Assembly: GCA_020248865.1 (NCBI GenBank)
Contig: JADCGS010000001.1
Location: 423,887-487,886 of the forward strand
Source: Burkholderiales bacterium
GTDB lineage: Bacteria; Pseudomonadota; Gammaproteobacteria; Burkholderiales; Burkholderiaceae_F
Direction of reading: 5' to 3'
Length of the DNA stretch: 64,000 nucleotides
Every line of letters starts with the position of its first letter. The first letter of the stretch is position 1. Below, piece by piece: positions 27,850-40,604 of the stretch. The position numbers and the translations under genes are program-made. The notes under the pieces were generated by a model. That model searched no databases. It had not been told where the DNA came from and saw only the letters and a list, made by a program, of their open reading frames with translations.

Positions 27850-29349
27850 TCAGTCCGCCCGGATCAGGTCCGACGCCGGCTGCCAGCGCAGTTGCACGCG
27901 CGCTGCGCCGCTGTCGGTCAGGCGCACGTCGGCACCCAGACCGGCCACGTAGATCAGGCGGTCCTGCCGCCAAACCAGCGGCAGATGGCCGCGCTCGAAT
28001 TCGGGCACGCCTGCGTCCTGGAACAGCCGCTTGAGGGTGCGCGACGGGCGTCCGGCATGCGGCTTGAAGCGCTCGCCGCCGCCGCGGCCGCGCAACTCGA
28101 GCGGCGCCGCGCGCAACCAGGCGGGATCGAAGCCCTCGCCCTGCTCCACTTCGTCGAAGTGCAGTCTGCCGCGCCAGGACGGGACCTCGATCGCGCGCTC
28201 GCCCTGCCACGACAGCCGCTGGCCTTCGCGCTCGCGCGCCGTGTCGACGGTCCGCAGCAGGAGCAGGCCGCGGTGGCGCCGCACTTCGCTGGCGCCGATG
28301 CGCACCAGCATGCGCGCGTCGCTGCGCGCGTGCAGCGCCTGAGCGACGATCTCGCCCAGGCGTGCCCGCGGCGGTGCCTCGATGCCGAACTGCGCAAGCC
28401 ACTGGCGCAGCACCAGCGCCTGCCGCGCGGACGACAAGGTCTGCAGCCGGTCCAGCCGCAGGGCGGCACGCGACGCCCCGCTTGCGCCGGCGCTGCAGGC
28501 GTGCAGGTCGGCTGCCGCCACCTCGCGCAGAACCTGCGCCGCTTCGGCCACCAGTTCGACGCTGCGGGCGGCGGCGCGCTCGTAGCCCGGACGCAGTTCG
28601 GCCAGCACGGGCAGCACCCGCTGCCGCACCGCGTTGCGCGCCAGCCGCGTGTCCTGGTTGCTTGGATCTTCGACGACCGGCAGGCCGTGCCGTTCAACGT
28701 ACTCGGCCAGATCGCGGCGCGCCACCGCGCTGAACGGGCGCACCAGCTTGACCGTGCCGTCGGCAAACGCGCGCACGCCGGGAAAGGCGGCCAGCCCGTC
28801 GACCCCGGCGCCGCGCAGCCACTGCAGCAGGAAGGTCTCGATCCGGTCGTCCAGGTGATGCGCGGTCAGCACCGCCGCGGCGCGCTGCGCGACGGCGGCT
28901 TCGGCCAGCGCCGCGTAGCGCGCAGCGCGGGCGGCTGCCTCGATGCCGCGCCCCTGGCGCAGCACCTGAACCCGCCGCACCTCGACCGGCACGCCGACCC
29001 GCCCGCCCAGCGCCGCGCAGTGCCTTGCCCAGTCGTCGGCGCCAGCCTGCAATCCGTGGTGCACATGGACGGCGCGCAGCTCCTTGAAGGCGCGCAGCCG
29101 GGCGGCACGCAAGGCGCAGCAGGCGTGCAGCAGGGCAGTGGAATCGCGCCCGCCGCTGAAGGCGATCAGCAGCGGCGCCGGAGGCGGCGTGCGCTGGCGC
29201 CGAACCGGCGGTGCCAGCGTGGCCTCGCCGCCCGGCGGAATTGCCGTTGCGACGGCAGCCTCGACCGCCTTGCGCAGGGCCTCCAGCAGGTGCCGTTCGC
29301 CGGCCGGGCGGTCGTCACGCGTCGGGCGTGGTTTCCTTGAACTTGCCAT
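27850..29349 (-). CDS. tilS: tRNA(Ile)-lysidine synthetase
   Basis: N-type PP-loop ATPase of 499 residues that modifies C34 of the AUA-reading tRNA-Ile to lysidine. The PP-loop SGGRDST is at residues 65-71; the family motifs [18 protein letters not shown] and [20 protein letters not shown] follow, and the C-terminal TilS domains include [20 protein letters not shown]. The PP-loop is some 40 residues further in than in E. coli, so the N terminus may be overestimated; an ATG overlapping accA by 35 bases is the only ATG. The gene follows accA and precedes lysC. Confidence 0.94.
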   Translation of the reverse strand: MASSRKPRPTRDDRPAGERHLLEALRKAVEAAVATAIPPGGEATLAPPVRRQRTPPPAPLLIAFSGGRDSTALLHACCALRAARLRAFKELRAVHVHHGLQAGADDWARHCAALGGRVGVPVEVRRVQVLRQGRGIEAAARAARYAALAEAAVAQRAAAVLTAHHLDDRIETFLLQWLRGAGVDGLAAFPGVRAFADGTVKLVRPFSAVARRDLAEYVERHGLPVVEDPSNQDTRLARNAVRQRVLPVLAELRPGYERAAARSVELVAEAAQVLREVAAADLHACSAGASGASRAALRLDRLQTLSSARQALVLRQWLAQFGIEAPPRARLGEIVAQALHARSDARMLVRIGASEVRRHRGLLLLRTVDTAREREGQRLSWQGERAIEVPSWRGRLHFDEVEQGEGFDPAWLRAAPLELRGRGGGERFKPHAGRPSRTLKRLFQDAGVPEFERGHLPLVWRQDRLIYVAGLGADVRLTDSGAARVQLRWQPASDLIRAD

Positions 29350-30289
29350 AGCCGAGCAGGCGGGTATGGCGGGCGGTCAGCAGTTCCTTCGTCTTCATGC
29401 CCTGGAACTGGCGCAGGCTGTCGCCCAGCGCCCGCTTGAGCAGTGCCGCCATCTGCTTCGGATCGCGGTGCGCGCCGCCGAGCGGCTCGGACACGATGCG
29501 ATCGATGAGGTTGAGCGCCTTGAGCCGATGCGCGGTAAGACCCAGCGCTTCAGCCGCCTCCGGCGCCTTGGCCGCGCTCTTGTAGAGGATGGAGGCGCAA
29601 CCCTCGGGCGAGATGACCGAGTAGGTCGCGTACTGCAGCATCAGCACGTGATCGGCCACCGCAATCGCCAGCGCGCCGCCGGAGCCACCCTCGCCGATGA
29701 TGGTGGCAACGATCGGCACCTGCAGTTGCGACATCTCGTACAGGTTATGGCCGATGGCCTCGGACTGGCCGCGCTCCTCGGCGTCGATCCCCGGATAGGC
29801 GCCGGGCGTATCGACGAAGGTGAACACCGGCAACTGGAACTTCTCGGCCAGCTTCATCAGCCGCAGCGCCTTGCGATAGCCCTCGGGCTTGCACATGCCG
29901 AAGTTGCGCAGGGTGCGCTCCTTGGTGTCGCGGCCCTTCTGGTGGCCCAGCACCATCACCGGCTGGCCGTTGAAGCGCGCCAGGCCACCGACGATCGACA
30001 GGTCGTCGGCAAAGGCGCGGTCGCCGTGCAGCTCGTGAAAGTCGGTGAAGATGTCGGCGATGTAGTCGAGCGTGTAGGGCCGCTGCGGGTGGCGCGCCAA
30101 CTGCGAGACCTGCCAGGGCGTGAGCTTGGCGTAGATGTCCTTGAGCAGCGCCTGGCTCTTCTTCTGCAGCCGCTCGATCTCCTCGGAGATGTCGACGGCC
30201 GAGTCGTCCTGCACGAAGCGCAGTTCCTCGATCTTCGTCTCGAGCTCGGCGATCGGCTGTTCGAACTCGAGGAATGTGGTCTTGCTCAT
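29315..30289 (-). CDS. accA: Acetyl-CoA carboxylase carboxyltransferase subunit alpha
   Basis: Protein of 324 residues that with AccD transfers CO2 from biotin to acetyl-CoA for fatty acid synthesis. It starts [20 protein letters not shown]. Family motifs: [58 protein letters not shown], and [15 protein letters not shown], which forms the oxyanion site, followed by [15 protein letters not shown]. It is 14 bases after the glycosylase gene, and the tilS start lies inside its last 35 bases. Confidence 0.98.
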   Translation of the reverse strand: MSKTTFLEFEQPIAELETKIEELRFVQDDSAVDISEEIERLQKKSQALLKDIYAKLTPWQVSQLARHPQRPYTLDYIADIFTDFHELHGDRAFADDLSIVGGLARFNGQPVMVLGHQKGRDTKERTLRNFGMCKPEGYRKALRLMKLAEKFQLPVFTFVDTPGAYPGIDAEERGQSEAIGHNLYEMSQLQVPIVATIIGEGGSGGALAIAVADHVLMLQYATYSVISPEGCASILYKSAAKAPEAAEALGLTAHRLKALNLIDRIVSEPLGGAHRDPKQMAALLKRALGDSLRQFQGMKTKELLTARHTRLLGYGKFKETTPDA

Positions 30290-30303
30290 GGGCGTTGGCA
30301 CCG

Positions 30304-30942
30304 TCAGTAGGCGACCGGCACGGGGTCCAGGCTGCGCCAAAGGTACCACGTGGCCACGCTGCGCCACGGGGCCCAGGCCCCGGCCAGCGCGGCGACGCGC
30401 ACCCGCCCCGGCCGGCGCAGCAGTTCCACCGTGGGCGCGCCGTCCAGGTAGTGCAGGCTGACGGCCTTGAGCAGCCCGATGTCGTCCAGCGGCAGCACGT
30501 CCGGCCGCAACAGGTTGAAGATCAGGAACATCTCGGCCGTCCAGCGGCCGATGCCGCGGATCTCGGTCAGCAGCTCGATGACCTGTTCGTCGCTGGCCGC
30601 CTGAAGCTGCGGCAGGTCGATGTGGTCGCGCTCGAAGTGCCGCGCCAGGTCCACCAGGTATTCGACCTTGCGCCCGGACAGCCCGCAGGCACGCAGCGTG
30701 GCCGCGCGCTTGCGCAACACCGCGCGCGGCGTCAGTGCCGGGCAGCACGCGGCCAGACGCGCCCACACCGCATCGGCCGCCTTGACCGAGATCTGCTGCC
30801 CGACGATCGACCGCGCCAGCGTGGCGAACGGATCGCCGCGCGACACCAGCGCCACCCGCGGGTAGCCCGCGATGATGCGGCCCAGCGTCGGATCGGCCGC
30901 CGACAGCGCGCGCTTGGCCTTCAGCCAGTATGGCGGTCGCAT
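30304..30942 (-). CDS. alkA: DNA-3-methyladenine glycosylase II (HhH-GPD family)
   Basis: Base-excision glycosylase of 212 residues with the helix-hairpin-helix-GPD fold: [32 protein letters not shown] (hairpin) and [11 protein letters not shown] with the catalytic Asp. The shortness and lack of an N-terminal domain match the Mag/AlkA-like glycosylases, not full-length AlkA, so the symbol is by family. It removes alkylated purines. It lies between cysS (112 bases) and accA (14 bases). Confidence 0.88.
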   Translation of the reverse strand: MRPPYWLKAKRALSAADPTLGRIIAGYPRVALVSRGDPFATLARSIVGQQISVKAADAVWARLAACCPALTPRAVLRKRAATLRACGLSGRKVEYLVDLARHFERDHIDLPQLQAASDEQVIELLTEIRGIGRWTAEMFLIFNLLRPDVLPLDDIGLLKAVSLHYLDGAPTVELLRRPGRVRVAALAGAWAPWRSVATWYLWRSLDPVPVAY

Positions 30943-31054
30943 GCGCTCGGCCGAGGCTGCGTGGCGAGATGGGGCACCAGGCGCACCTCAAGCAGGCCGC
31001 CGGCCCGGGCGTTGCTGCGCAGGGACGGTCCGGTCGCTGCCGGGCTCGCGCCAG

Positions 31055-32425
<1,371 letters not shown>

Positions 32426-32630
32426 CGGCATTCCCGGGGAGATTGGTCTGGCACGCGCCGGCGCACCGGCGCGCGTCGTGCGGCGACGCGCACACCTGTT
32501 CAGCGACAACAGCGCCGGGCAACGAGCATGGGGCGATGAGAAAAAGCCGGAAGACCCGGAACGCGATCGCAAGCGCTCGCAGACGCGGCGCGTGCGGGCG
32601 ATACAATGATCCTTGCAGTGTATCAACGAC

Positions 32631-33185
32631 ATGCGCGCGCTCACCCCACTCTGCTTCCTCGCCGTCGTCGCGGCTGCACCCGCTGTCGCGCAGACCTCGG
32701 CAATCCGCCCGCTGACTCCGGAGCCACCCGCCAGCGAGACGCAGCAGCTCGAGGCGCTGGTGCACGAGCGCCGCTTCGAGCAGGCGCTGCAGCGCGCCGA
32801 TGCGATCCTGGCCCGCAACCCGCGCAACGCGCAGGTGCGCTTCCAGCGTGCGGTCGTTCTCAGCGACCTTAAGCGCATCGACGAGGCGATCAGCGCCTTC
32901 GAGGCGCTGTCCCAGGACTTTCCCGAACTGCCCGAGCCCTACAACAATCTCGCCGTGCTGCACGCGGCAGCCGGCCGCTACGAGCAGGCACGCAGTCTGC
33001 TGCAGCGCTCGCTCGAAGCGCAGCCCGGCTACGTCACTGCCTACGAAAACCTGGGCGATCTGTACGTGAGCATGGCGGCCGACGCCTACCAGCGCGGCCT
33101 CAATCTCGCGCCCGGCAGCAGGCCGCTGCAGTCCAAGCTGACGCTGGCCCGCGAGACCGGCGCCCGCTTGCGCTCGCTTCAATGA
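32631..33185 (+). CDS. Exported tetratricopeptide-repeat protein
   Basis: About 184 residues with a signal peptide ([20 protein letters not shown]) and TPR repeats: [40 protein letters not shown] and [25 protein letters not shown] at 32602-32607 is a good -10 placed 23 bases before the ATG. It is the first of a tight plus-strand group with two cyclophilins and lpxH, so it may serve as a periplasmic scaffold near these foldases, which is an inference. Confidence 0.8.
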   Translation: MRALTPLCFLAVVAAAPAVAQTSAIRPLTPEPPASETQQLEALVHERRFEQALQRADAILARNPRNAQVRFQRAVVLSDLKRIDEAISAFEALSQDFPELPEPYNNLAVLHAAAGRYEQARSLLQRSLEAQPGYVTAYENLGDLYVSMAADAYQRGLNLAPGSRPLQSKLTLARETGARLRSLQ

Positions 33186-33195
33186 AAGGAACCCG

Positions 33196-33804
33196 ATGAG
33201 CTTCCCGCCTGACCGCCGTCGCCTGCTTCGCCTGTTGCCGGCCCTGGCCGCGCTGATGCTCGCCAGCGGCACCATGGCCCAGGGCGCCGGCAAGGCCGCC
33301 AAGTCCGGCGCCGCGCCGCGCGTACTGCTGGTCACCAGCGAAGGCCGCATCACGCTGGAGCTCGATGCGGCGCGTGCCCCGCGCAGCGTGAGCAACTTCC
33401 TCGAGTACGTGCGCGCCGGCCACTACGACGGCACGGTGTTCCATCGCGTCATCGACGGGTTCATGATCCAGGGCGGCGGCTTCACGCCGGACATGAAGCA
33501 GAAGGCCACGCGCGCGCCGATCCCGCTCGAAAGCCAGAACGGCCTGAAGAACACGCGCGGCACGGTGGCGATGGCGCGCACATCGGACCCCAATTCGGCC
33601 ACCTCCCAGTTTTTCATCAACGTCGTCGACAACCCTCGCCTCGATCATCCCAACCCCGACGGCCACGGCTACGCCGTGTTCGGCCGCGTGGTCGAGGGCA
33701 TGGAGGTCGTCGACAAGATCCGCGCTGCGCCCACCGGCAGCGTCGGCCCCTTCGGCAACGTGCCGACCCAGCCGATCGTCATCCAGTCCGCCAAGCTCCT
33801 CTGA
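33196..33804 (+). CDS. ppiA: Periplasmic peptidyl-prolyl cis-trans isomerase (cyclophilin)
   Basis: Cyclophilin of 202 residues with a signal peptide ([20 protein letters not shown]). The catalytic core has [16 protein letters not shown], with the active Arg, [20 protein letters not shown], and [18 protein letters not shown]. It catalyses proline isomerisation of exported proteins. It starts 10 bases after the TPR gene, and a paralogous cytoplasmic cyclophilin follows 39 bases after it. Confidence 0.93.
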   Translation: MSFPPDRRRLLRLLPALAALMLASGTMAQGAGKAAKSGAAPRVLLVTSEGRITLELDAARAPRSVSNFLEYVRAGHYDGTVFHRVIDGFMIQGGGFTPDMKQKATRAPIPLESQNGLKNTRGTVAMARTSDPNSATSQFFINVVDNPRLDHPNPDGHGYAVFGRVVEGMEVVDKIRAAPTGSVGPFGNVPTQPIVIQSAKLL

Positions 33805-33843
33805 CAATCGCCAACGAACCCCGCAACCAACCTCGGAATCGCA

Positions 33844-34338
33844 ATGGTCCGCCTGCATACCTCCCTCGGTGTCATTACCCTCGAACTCGACGCCGGCAAG
33901 GCGCCGAAGACGGTCGCCAACTTCCTGGCCTACGTGAAGGCCGGGCACTACGACAACACCGTGTTTCATCGCGTGATCAACGGATTCATGGTCCAGGGCG
34001 GCGGCTTCGAGCCGGGCATGCGCCAGAAGCCGACCCAGGCGCCGATCGAGAACGAGGCCGGCAACGGCCTGAAGAACGACCGCTACACGGTTGCGATGGC
34101 GCGCACCTCCGACCCGCACTCGGCCACCGCGCAGTTCTTCATCAACGTGGCCGACAACGCCTTCCTCAACCACAGTGCGCCAACCGCGCAGGGCTGGGGC
34201 TACTGCGTATTCGGCAAGGTGGTCGAGGGGCACGACGTGGTCGACCAGATCAAGGGCGTAGCCACCACCCGCCTCGGCATGCACCAGGACGTACCGCAGC
34301 AGGACGTCGTGATCGAGCGCGCCGAGGCCGTTCAGTAG
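33844..34338 (+). CDS. ppiB: Cytoplasmic peptidyl-prolyl cis-trans isomerase (cyclophilin)
   Basis: Cyclophilin of 164 residues without a signal peptide: [36 protein letters not shown] and [18 protein letters not shown]. It aligns closely with the preceding gene, so the pair looks like a tandem duplication with one copy exported. lpxH starts 13 bases downstream with a GTG. Confidence 0.95.
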   Translation: MVRLHTSLGVITLELDAGKAPKTVANFLAYVKAGHYDNTVFHRVINGFMVQGGGFEPGMRQKPTQAPIENEAGNGLKNDRYTVAMARTSDPHSATAQFFINVADNAFLNHSAPTAQGWGYCVFGKVVEGHDVVDQIKGVATTRLGMHQDVPQQDVVIERAEAVQ

Positions 34339-34351
34339 CGCCGCTGCCCGC

Positions 34352-35146
34352 GTGACGTGGTTCAGCCTGCCGCCTGCGCTGGCGGCGCGCACCGACCGGA
34401 TCGCGCTGCGCGATCCGGCCCTCATCTCCGACCTGCACCTGAATGCCGCGCAGCCGGCTACGCGCGCGGCCTTTGTCCGCTTCTGCGCCGAGCTGGCGCC
34501 GCAGCACGCGGAGCTGGTGATCCTCGGTGACCTGTTCGAGTTCTGGGCCGGCGACGACGACCCGGATACGGTCGGCCGCGACGTCGCCGGCGCGCTGGCG
34601 CAACTGGCGCAGCGCGGTGTCCGCGTTTACCTGATGCACGGCAACCGCGACCTGCTGCTCGGCTCGGCCTTCTGCGCCCGCGCCGGCGCCCGGCTGCTGG
34701 CCGACCCGACGCTGGCGCTGGTGGACGGGCGCGCCGTGCTGCTGACCCACGGCGATGCCTACTGCACGCGCGACGTCGACTACATGAAGTTCCGCCGCAA
34801 GGCGCGCGGGGCGCTGTTCCAGAAACTGTTCCTGACGCGGCCGCTGGCACGGCGGCGGGCCCTGATCGGCCAGGCCCGCGCCACCAGCGAGGCCGCCAAG
34901 GCGGCCAAGGCGATGCAGATCATGGACGTCACGCCGGCCGAGGTCGAGCAGGCGATGGCGAACGCCGGCGTGCACACCCTGATCCACGGCCACACTCACC
35001 GGCCGGGCCGCTATCCGCACGTGGTCGGTGGCCATGCTGTCACGCGCTGGGTGCTGCCCGACTGGAATCTCGACACCGCGCCGCCGCGCGGCGGCTACCT
35101 GCGGCTGCGCGACGGCGATTGGGAACTGGCGGACCTTGCGGCGTGA
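34352..35146 (+). CDS. lpxH: UDP-2,3-diacylglucosamine diphosphatase
   Basis: Calcineurin-like phosphoesterase of 264 residues that cleaves UDP-2,3-diacylglucosamine to lipid X in lipid A synthesis. The metal motifs are LISDLHLN, ILGDLFEFWAGDDD, YLMHGNRDLLLG, LLTHGDAYC and IHGHTHRPG. The start is a GTG at 34352 (MTWFSLPPAL); an internal start near ALISDLHL would drop a region not typical of the family. The downstream gap to the cysE stop is a short, low-complexity CGCTCCG-rich stretch. Confidence 0.95.
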   Translation: MTWFSLPPALAARTDRIALRDPALISDLHLNAAQPATRAAFVRFCAELAPQHAELVILGDLFEFWAGDDDPDTVGRDVAGALAQLAQRGVRVYLMHGNRDLLLGSAFCARAGARLLADPTLALVDGRAVLLTHGDAYCTRDVDYMKFRRKARGALFQKLFLTRPLARRRALIGQARATSEAAKAAKAMQIMDVTPAEVEQAMANAGVHTLIHGHTHRPGRYPHVVGGHAVTRWVLPDWNLDTAPPRGGYLRLRDGDWELADLAA

Positions 35147-35263
35147 CGCCGGGGCGTTGCCGCCGGCGGCGGCTGCTGCCGATGCTCCCGCCCGCTCCGC
35201 ACGCTCCGCCGGCTCCGCTCATTGCGCCCGCTGCGCCTGTTCCGCTCGCTTCGCTCGTTCCGC

Positions 35264-36022
35264 TTACTCGTCCACCAGACGGTTGAGTTGCCGCGGATCG
35301 ACCGGCGCGGCGGGCTCTTGGCTTTCGTCCAGCTTGATGCCCTGGCGGCGCAGCGCCGCCTTCAGCGCCTCGATCTCGCACTGCTGGGCGGCCGCGTGGT
35401 CGATCAGCCCGTGCAGCGCCTTGATCAGAGGATCGTCCCCGCTGCCGCTGATGCCGTAGGCCGAAAAGCCCATCTGGTTGGCCGCCTTCTCGCGCTGCGC
35501 GTCGGCCTCCTGGTGCAGGATGCGCGCCGGGTTGCCGACGGCCGTGCTGTCCGGCGGCACTTCCTTGACCACGACCGCGTTCGATCCGACGCGCGCGCCG
35601 TCGCCCACGGTGAAGTTGCCCAGCACCTGGGCCCCGGCGCCGACGATCACCCCGCGGCCCAGCGTCGGATGGCGCTTGGTGCCCTTGGCGAGCGAGGTGC
35701 CCCCGAGGGTCACGCCCTGGTAGATGGTGCAGTCGTCGCCGATCTGGGCGGTCTCGCCGATCACGATGCCCATGCCGTGGTCCATGAAAACGCGGCGGCC
35801 GATGACCGCCCCGGGATGGATCTCGATGCCGGTCAGGAAGCGCGCCAGGTGCGAGACGAAGCGGCCCGGCCAGTGCATTCCGTGCGTCCAGCACCAGTTT
35901 GCGATGCGGTGCATCCACAACGCGTGCAGGCCCGGGTAGCAGGTGACGACCTCCCAGGCGGAGCGCGCGGCCGGGTCGCGGTCGCGGATCGCTTGGATGT
36001 CCTCGCGCAGGCGGCTCAACAT
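35264..36022 (-). CDS. cysE: Serine O-acetyltransferase
   Basis: Left-handed beta-helix acyltransferase of 252 residues that makes O-acetylserine for cysteine synthesis. The N-terminal helices begin MLSRLREDIQAIRDRDPAAR, and the hexapeptide-repeat region has IHPGAVIGRRVFMDHGMGIV and IGETAQIGDDCTIYQGVTLG with the catalytic His and Asp. The C-terminal tail is longer than the usual short, CysK-binding tail: it adds a helical extension (LIKALHGLIDHAAAQQCEIE and later) ending PRQLNRLVDE without a C-terminal Ile. Confidence 0.94.
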   Translation of the reverse strand: MLSRLREDIQAIRDRDPAARSAWEVVTCYPGLHALWMHRIANWCWTHGMHWPGRFVSHLARFLTGIEIHPGAVIGRRVFMDHGMGIVIGETAQIGDDCTIYQGVTLGGTSLAKGTKRHPTLGRGVIVGAGAQVLGNFTVGDGARVGSNAVVVKEVPPDSTAVGNPARILHQEADAQREKAANQMGFSAYGISGSGDDPLIKALHGLIDHAAAQQCEIEALKAALRRQGIKLDESQEPAAPVDPRQLNRLVDE

Positions 36023-36143
36023 GCCCTTTGTCAGCGGTGACGACGAGCAGCCGATTCTAGAGGCCGCGCTGGCGCCGGCAGCGCGCTAGCCCTGAGGGGC
36101 GGCGAGGTCGAAGGGCAACAGCCGATCCGCCGATGCGCCGCCG

Positions 36144-36187
36144 CCCGCCGGACCGCCCCCAGGGCTGGTCCCCGGGCGCGGAGCGCC
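36144..36187. repeat. Dispersed intergenic repeat, copy A
   Basis: A 44-base segment matching 46215-46258 at 35 of 44 positions without gaps (counted by eye). The shared core includes CCCGCCGG and CCGCCCC. It lies in the 204-base gap between the cysE start and the trmJ stop. The function is unknown; similar GC-rich intergenic repeats occur in related genomes. Confidence 0.45.
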
Positions 36188-36226
36188 AAACCGACAGGCA
36201 AACGCTCGGGCAGCGGCCCGATCCGC

Positions 36227-37024
36227 TCATGCGGGCGGCGCGGCGCTGCGAGTGCGCCCCGCCCGCTCCCGCTTGGGCTGCTCCATCGCCGCGCAGACAC
36301 CGCGCAGGATGTCGAGTTCCACGGCGCTCGGCCGCGCGCGACCGAACAGCCGCCGCAACCGCGCCATCAGCCGGCGCGGCGTGGCGGCGTCGTGAAAGCC
36401 GATGGCCGCGAGCGCCCGCTCCAGGTGCTCGTAGAAGCGCTCGACCGCCGCCAGGTCGGCCGGCGCATCCTCCTCGAAGCGGCTGTGCGCCGCCGCCGCC
36501 GCGCCGGCCAGCGCCCAGCGGCACTCGTAGGCGGTCACCTGGACGGCCTGCGCCAGATTGAGCGAGCCGTGCTGCGGATCGGCCGCAATCGCGCAGCAGG
36601 CCTGGCAGCGCGCCACATCCTCGTTGAGCAGGCCGCTGCGCTCGGGTCCGAAGACAAAGGCCACGTCGCCGGCGGCTGCCGTGTCGAGCGCCGCGCGCGC
36701 CTGCGCTGCCGCCTCCCGCAGATCCAGCAGAGGCGGGCCGAACTCGCGCGCGTAGCCGGTCAAGGCAAAGGCCAGTTGCACGCCCGCCAGCGCGGCCGCG
36801 AGCGAAGGCTGCACCTCGGCCGCCTGCAGCACGCCCTGCCCATGCGTGGCGAGCGCCAGCGCCTGCGCATCCTCCCTGAACGCCGCCACCTCGGGCGCCA
36901 CCACCACCAGCCGCGCGAAACCCATGGTGCGCAAAGCTCGCGCTGCCGCGCCGACGTTGGCGGGCAGCGAGGGCGTGACGAGGACGAAGCGCACGCGGCG
37001 CACGTGCTGCTCGAAGGCGGTCAT
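36227..37024 (-). CDS. trmJ: tRNA/rRNA ribose methyltransferase TrmJ
   Basis: SPOUT-type methyltransferase of 265 residues that 2'-O-methylates residue 32 of tRNAs. It starts MTAFEQHVRRVRFVLVTPSL and has VGAAARALRTMGFARLVVVA, VFGPERSGLLNEDV, and HGSLNLAQAVQVTAYE from the knotted cofactor site. The C-terminal extension (ERFYEHLERALAAIGFHD and later) is typical of TrmJ. It is divergent from suhB. Confidence 0.94.
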   Translation of the reverse strand: MTAFEQHVRRVRFVLVTPSLPANVGAAARALRTMGFARLVVVAPEVAAFREDAQALALATHGQGVLQAAEVQPSLAAALAGVQLAFALTGYAREFGPPLLDLREAAAQARAALDTAAAGDVAFVFGPERSGLLNEDVARCQACCAIAADPQHGSLNLAQAVQVTAYECRWALAGAAAAAHSRFEEDAPADLAAVERFYEHLERALAAIGFHDAATPRRLMARLRRLFGRARPSAVELDILRGVCAAMEQPKRERAGRTRSAAPPA

Positions 37025-37161
37025 GCAGACGGACCGGGGCCGGGGAGACGAAGGGTCGGCGTGGGCTCGCGCCCACGTAGAATACCGATCAGTCTAGCGA
37101 TGCGCCTTCAGGCTTCCCGTCGGTCGCGCACCGCCCGCTCCTTAGCCCCGCCGGACGCTCC

Positions 37162-37977
37162 ATGCACCCGATGCTCAACACGGCCGTCAAGGCCGCGCGC
37201 AAAGCGGGCGCGATCATCAATCGCGCCTCCCTCGACCTCGACCTGGTGCGCGTCACCGCCAAGGGCCGCAGCGACTTCGTCACCGAAGTCGACCGGGCCG
37301 CAGAAGCGGCCATCATCGACACCCTGAAGCATGCCTACCCGGGACACGGCATCCTTGCCGAGGAATCGGGCGCGAGCGACTCCGCCGCCACCGCCGAATA
37401 CCTGTGGATCATCGATCCGCTCGACGGCACCACCAACTTCATCCACGGTTTTCCGCAGTACGCGGTCTCCATCGCCCTGCAGCACAAGGGCCAGATGACG
37501 CAGGCCTGCGTGTACGACCCGACGCGCAACGAGCTGTTCACGGCCACGCGCGGGCGCGGCGCCTTCCTGGACGACCGGCGCATCCGCGTATCGCGCCGAA
37601 GCAAGCTGTCGGAATCGCTGATCGGCACCGGGTTTCCGTTCCGCCAGCTTGGCCACCTCGACGAGTACGTGCGGATGTTCAAGAAGATCACCGAGGCCAC
37701 GGCCGGCATCCGCCGACCCGGCGCGGCGGCGCTGGACCTGGCCTACGTCGCGGCCGGCCGCTTCGACGGCTTCTGGGAATTCGGCCTGTCGCCCTGGGAC
37801 ATGGCCGCCGGCAGCCTGCTGATCACCGAGGCCGGCGGCATGGTGAGCGACTTCGTCGGCGAGCAGAACTGGCTGCACAGCGGCCAGATCGTCTGCGGCA
37901 GCCCCAAGGTGTTCGCCCAGTTGCTGCCGCTGGTGCAGGAGGTGCACGCGCGGCCGATCGACACCCGCAACGACTGA
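37162..37977 (+). CDS. suhB: Inositol-1-monophosphatase SuhB
   Basis: Mg-dependent phosphatase of 271 residues; in E. coli SuhB also acts in rRNA antitermination. The metal site motifs are [25 protein letters not shown] and [17 protein letters not shown]. The ATG at 37162 ([18 protein letters not shown]) matches the family start. mutS starts 21 bases downstream, suggesting co-transcription. Confidence 0.95.
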   Translation: MHPMLNTAVKAARKAGAIINRASLDLDLVRVTAKGRSDFVTEVDRAAEAAIIDTLKHAYPGHGILAEESGASDSAATAEYLWIIDPLDGTTNFIHGFPQYAVSIALQHKGQMTQACVYDPTRNELFTATRGRGAFLDDRRIRVSRRSKLSESLIGTGFPFRQLGHLDEYVRMFKKITEATAGIRRPGAAALDLAYVAAGRFDGFWEFGLSPWDMAAGSLLITEAGGMVSDFVGEQNWLHSGQIVCGSPKVFAQLLPLVQEVHARPIDTRND

Positions 37978-37998
37978 GCGGGTCAGAGGCAATCAGCC

Positions 37999-40578
37999 AT
38001 GGCCGCCGGCGCCGACCTGCGCGAGCACACGCCGATGATGCAGCAGTACTTGCGCATCAAGGCGCAGCACCCCGGCGTGCTGCTGTTCTACCGGATGGGC
38101 GACTTCTACGAGCTGTTCTACGAGGACGCCGAACGGGCCAGCCGCCTCATCAACATCACGCTGACCCGGCGCGGCACCTCCGCCGGCGCGCCGATCCCGA
38201 TGGCCGGCGTGCCGGTGGTGTCGGTCGAGCAGTACCTTGCCCGGCTGGTGAAGCTGGGCGAGTCGGTCGCCCTCTGCGAGCAGATTGGCGATCCGGCGGC
38301 CAGCAAGGGGCCGGTCGAGCGCAAGGTGGTGCGCATCGTCACGCCCGGCACGCTGACCGACGCCGGGCTGCTCGCGCACAAGGCCGATGCGGCGCTGGCG
38401 GCGGTGGCCATCGACTCCCGACGGCAACTGGCCGGCATTGCCTGGCTGGTGCTCGCCAACGGCGACCTGCGTGCCACCAGCTGCCCGCGGTCGCGCCTGG
38501 CCTCGGAACTGGCGCGCGTGGCACCCTCCGAGGTGCTGATCGCCGACGACCAGCGCAACCTGCTGCCGCCGCTGCAGGCGGCGGTGCAGGCGGTGCCCGA
38601 CTGGCACTTCGACGCCACCCGCGGCGCCCAGCTGCTGCGCCAGCAACTGCAGGTCGCTACCCTGCAGCCCTTCGGCGTCGAGGATGCGCCGGAGCTGCTG
38701 GCCGCCTGCGCGGCGCTGCTCACCTACGCGCAGCAGACGCAAGCCGAGCGCCTGGCCCATGTTTCCACGCTGAAACTGGAGCGCGAGAGCGACTACGTGG
38801 TGCTCGACCCGGTCACGCGGCGCAACCTGGAGATCTCCGAGCCGCTGCGCGACGAGGACGGCCCGACGTTGTTCCGCCTGCTCGACCACTGCGCCACCGG
38901 CATGGGCAGCCGCCGGCTGCGTCACTGGCTGCATCACCCGCTGCGCGATGCCGCCATGGCGCGCGCGCGCCACGCGCTGGTCGGCGCGCTCATCGAAGGC
39001 GAGCGCCATGCGGCCGTGCTGGAGGCGCTGCGGCCGGTGCCGGATCTGGACCGCATCGCCGCGCGGGTGGCCCTGAAAAGCGCCCGCCCGCGCGAACTGG
39101 CGGCGCTGCGGGACTCGCTGCCGCACCTGGAGCAGGCCGCACTCCTGGCGGCCACCCTGCCCGGACCGCTGGCGGGCGAGCTGGCGGCGCAGGCTCGACC
39201 GCCGGCCGGCCTTCATGCGCTGCTGACGGCGCGGCTGCTGCCGCAGCCCGCCTTCGCGCCGCGCGATGGCGACGTGATCGCCGCCGGCTGCGATGCCGAA
39301 CTCGACGAGCTGCGCGCGCTGCGCGACAACGCCGGCGCCTTCCTGGTGGAACTGGAAGCCCGCGAGCGGCAGCGCACCGGCATCGCCAACCTGCGCGTCG
39401 AATACAACCGCGTGCATGGCTTTTTCATCGAGGTCACGCAGGGCCAGCTCGCCAAGGTGCCCGAGGACTACCGGCGCCGGCAGACGCTGAAGAACGCTGA
39501 GCGCTACATCACGCCGGAACTGAAGGCCTTCGAGGACAAGGCGCTGTCGGCACAGGAGCGCGCCCGCGTACGCGAGCGCGCGCTGTACGAGGCGCTGCTG
39601 GCGCAACTCGCGCCGCAGGTGGCAGCACTGCTGCGCTGTGCCGACGCTCTGGCCAGCCTCGATGCCCTGGCGGCGCTGGCCCGCCACGCGCAGGCGGCCC
39701 GCTGGGTCGCGCCCGAACTGACGGCGGCGCCGGGTCTGGAGCTCTCGGGCACGCGCCATCCGGTGGTCGAGGGCCAGATCGAGTCCTACATGCCCAACGA
39801 CTGCGCGCTCTCGCCGCAGCGCCGGCTGCTGGTGATCACCGGCCCCAACATGGGCGGCAAATCGACCTACATGCGGTCGGTGGCGCTGTGCGCGCTGCTG
39901 GCGTTCGCCGGCAGCTGGGTGCCGGCCAGCCGGGCGCGCTTTGGCCCGCTCGACCGCATCCTGACCCGCATCGGCGCCGCCGACGACCTGGCGCGCGGCG
40001 CCTCGACCTTCATGGTGGAGATGACCGAGGCCGCGGCCATCCTCAACCAGGCCACCGAGACAAGCCTGGTGCTGATGGACGAGATCGGCCGCGGCACCTC
40101 CACCTTCGACGGCCTGGCGCTGGCCGGCGCGATCGCGCGCGAGCTGGCCGAGAAGAACCGCTGCCATACCCTGTTTGCCACCCACTACTTTGAACTGACG
40201 CAGCTGGCCGACTCGCTGCCGGAAGTGGCCAACGTGCATGTGGCGGCCACCGAGCACCGCGGCAAGGTGGTGTTCCTGCACGAGGTGCGCGACGGCGCGG
40301 CCAGCCGCAGCTATGGCCTGGCCGTGGCGCAGTTGGCCGGCGTCAATGCCGCCGTGGTCCGGCGGGCGCGCGCGCTGCTCATGCAACTGGAGGAGCGCGC
40401 GGCCGGCACGCGGCCGCAGCTCGATCTGTTTGCAGCCGGCGCGGCGCCGGCCGCAGCCGAGGTCGAGCCGCACGACGCGCTACGCGAACGCCTGGCTGAA
40501 CTGGACGTCGACGCCCTCGCGCCGCGCGAGGCAGTGGCGCTCCTGTACGAACTGAAGGCGCAGGCCCAGGCGCGCTGA
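37999..40578 (+). CDS. mutS: DNA mismatch repair protein MutS
   Basis: Mismatch sensor of 859 residues. The N-terminal clamp contains the mismatch-reading Phe36 and Glu38 ([13 protein letters not shown]). The ATPase has the Walker A site GPNMGGKST at residues 615-623, Walker [17 protein letters not shown], and the His motif [13 protein letters not shown]. The C-terminal dimer/tetramer region ends QAQAR. It follows suhB by 21 bases. Confidence 0.98.
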   Translation: MAAGADLREHTPMMQQYLRIKAQHPGVLLFYRMGDFYELFYEDAERASRLINITLTRRGTSAGAPIPMAGVPVVSVEQYLARLVKLGESVALCEQIGDPAASKGPVERKVVRIVTPGTLTDAGLLAHKADAALAAVAIDSRRQLAGIAWLVLANGDLRATSCPRSRLASELARVAPSEVLIADDQRNLLPPLQAAVQAVPDWHFDATRGAQLLRQQLQVATLQPFGVEDAPELLAACAALLTYAQQTQAERLAHVSTLKLERESDYVVLDPVTRRNLEISEPLRDEDGPTLFRLLDHCATGMGSRRLRHWLHHPLRDAAMARARHALVGALIEGERHAAVLEALRPVPDLDRIAARVALKSARPRELAALRDSLPHLEQAALLAATLPGPLAGELAAQARPPAGLHALLTARLLPQPAFAPRDGDVIAAGCDAELDELRALRDNAGAFLVELEARERQRTGIANLRVEYNRVHGFFIEVTQGQLAKVPEDYRRRQTLKNAERYITPELKAFEDKALSAQERARVRERALYEALLAQLAPQVAALLRCADALASLDALAALARHAQAARWVAPELTAAPGLELSGTRHPVVEGQIESYMPNDCALSPQRRLLVITGPNMGGKSTYMRSVALCALLAFAGSWVPASRARFGPLDRILTRIGAADDLARGASTFMVEMTEAAAILNQATETSLVLMDEIGRGTSTFDGLALAGAIARELAEKNRCHTLFATHYFELTQLADSLPEVANVHVAATEHRGKVVFLHEVRDGAASRSYGLAVAQLAGVNAAVVRRARALLMQLEERAAGTRPQLDLFAAGAAPAAAEVEPHDALRERLAELDVDALAPREAVALLYELKAQAQAR

Positions 40579-40604
40579 AGCCGCGCGCAGGCCCGGCTAC
40601 GCCG

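Noticed and set aside
35147..35263. CGCTCCG-rich stretch between lpxH and cysE as a repeat element or CRISPR
   Set aside because: Units are irregular, with no constant repeat length or spacers; it reads as low-complexity sequence at the end of two convergent genes.
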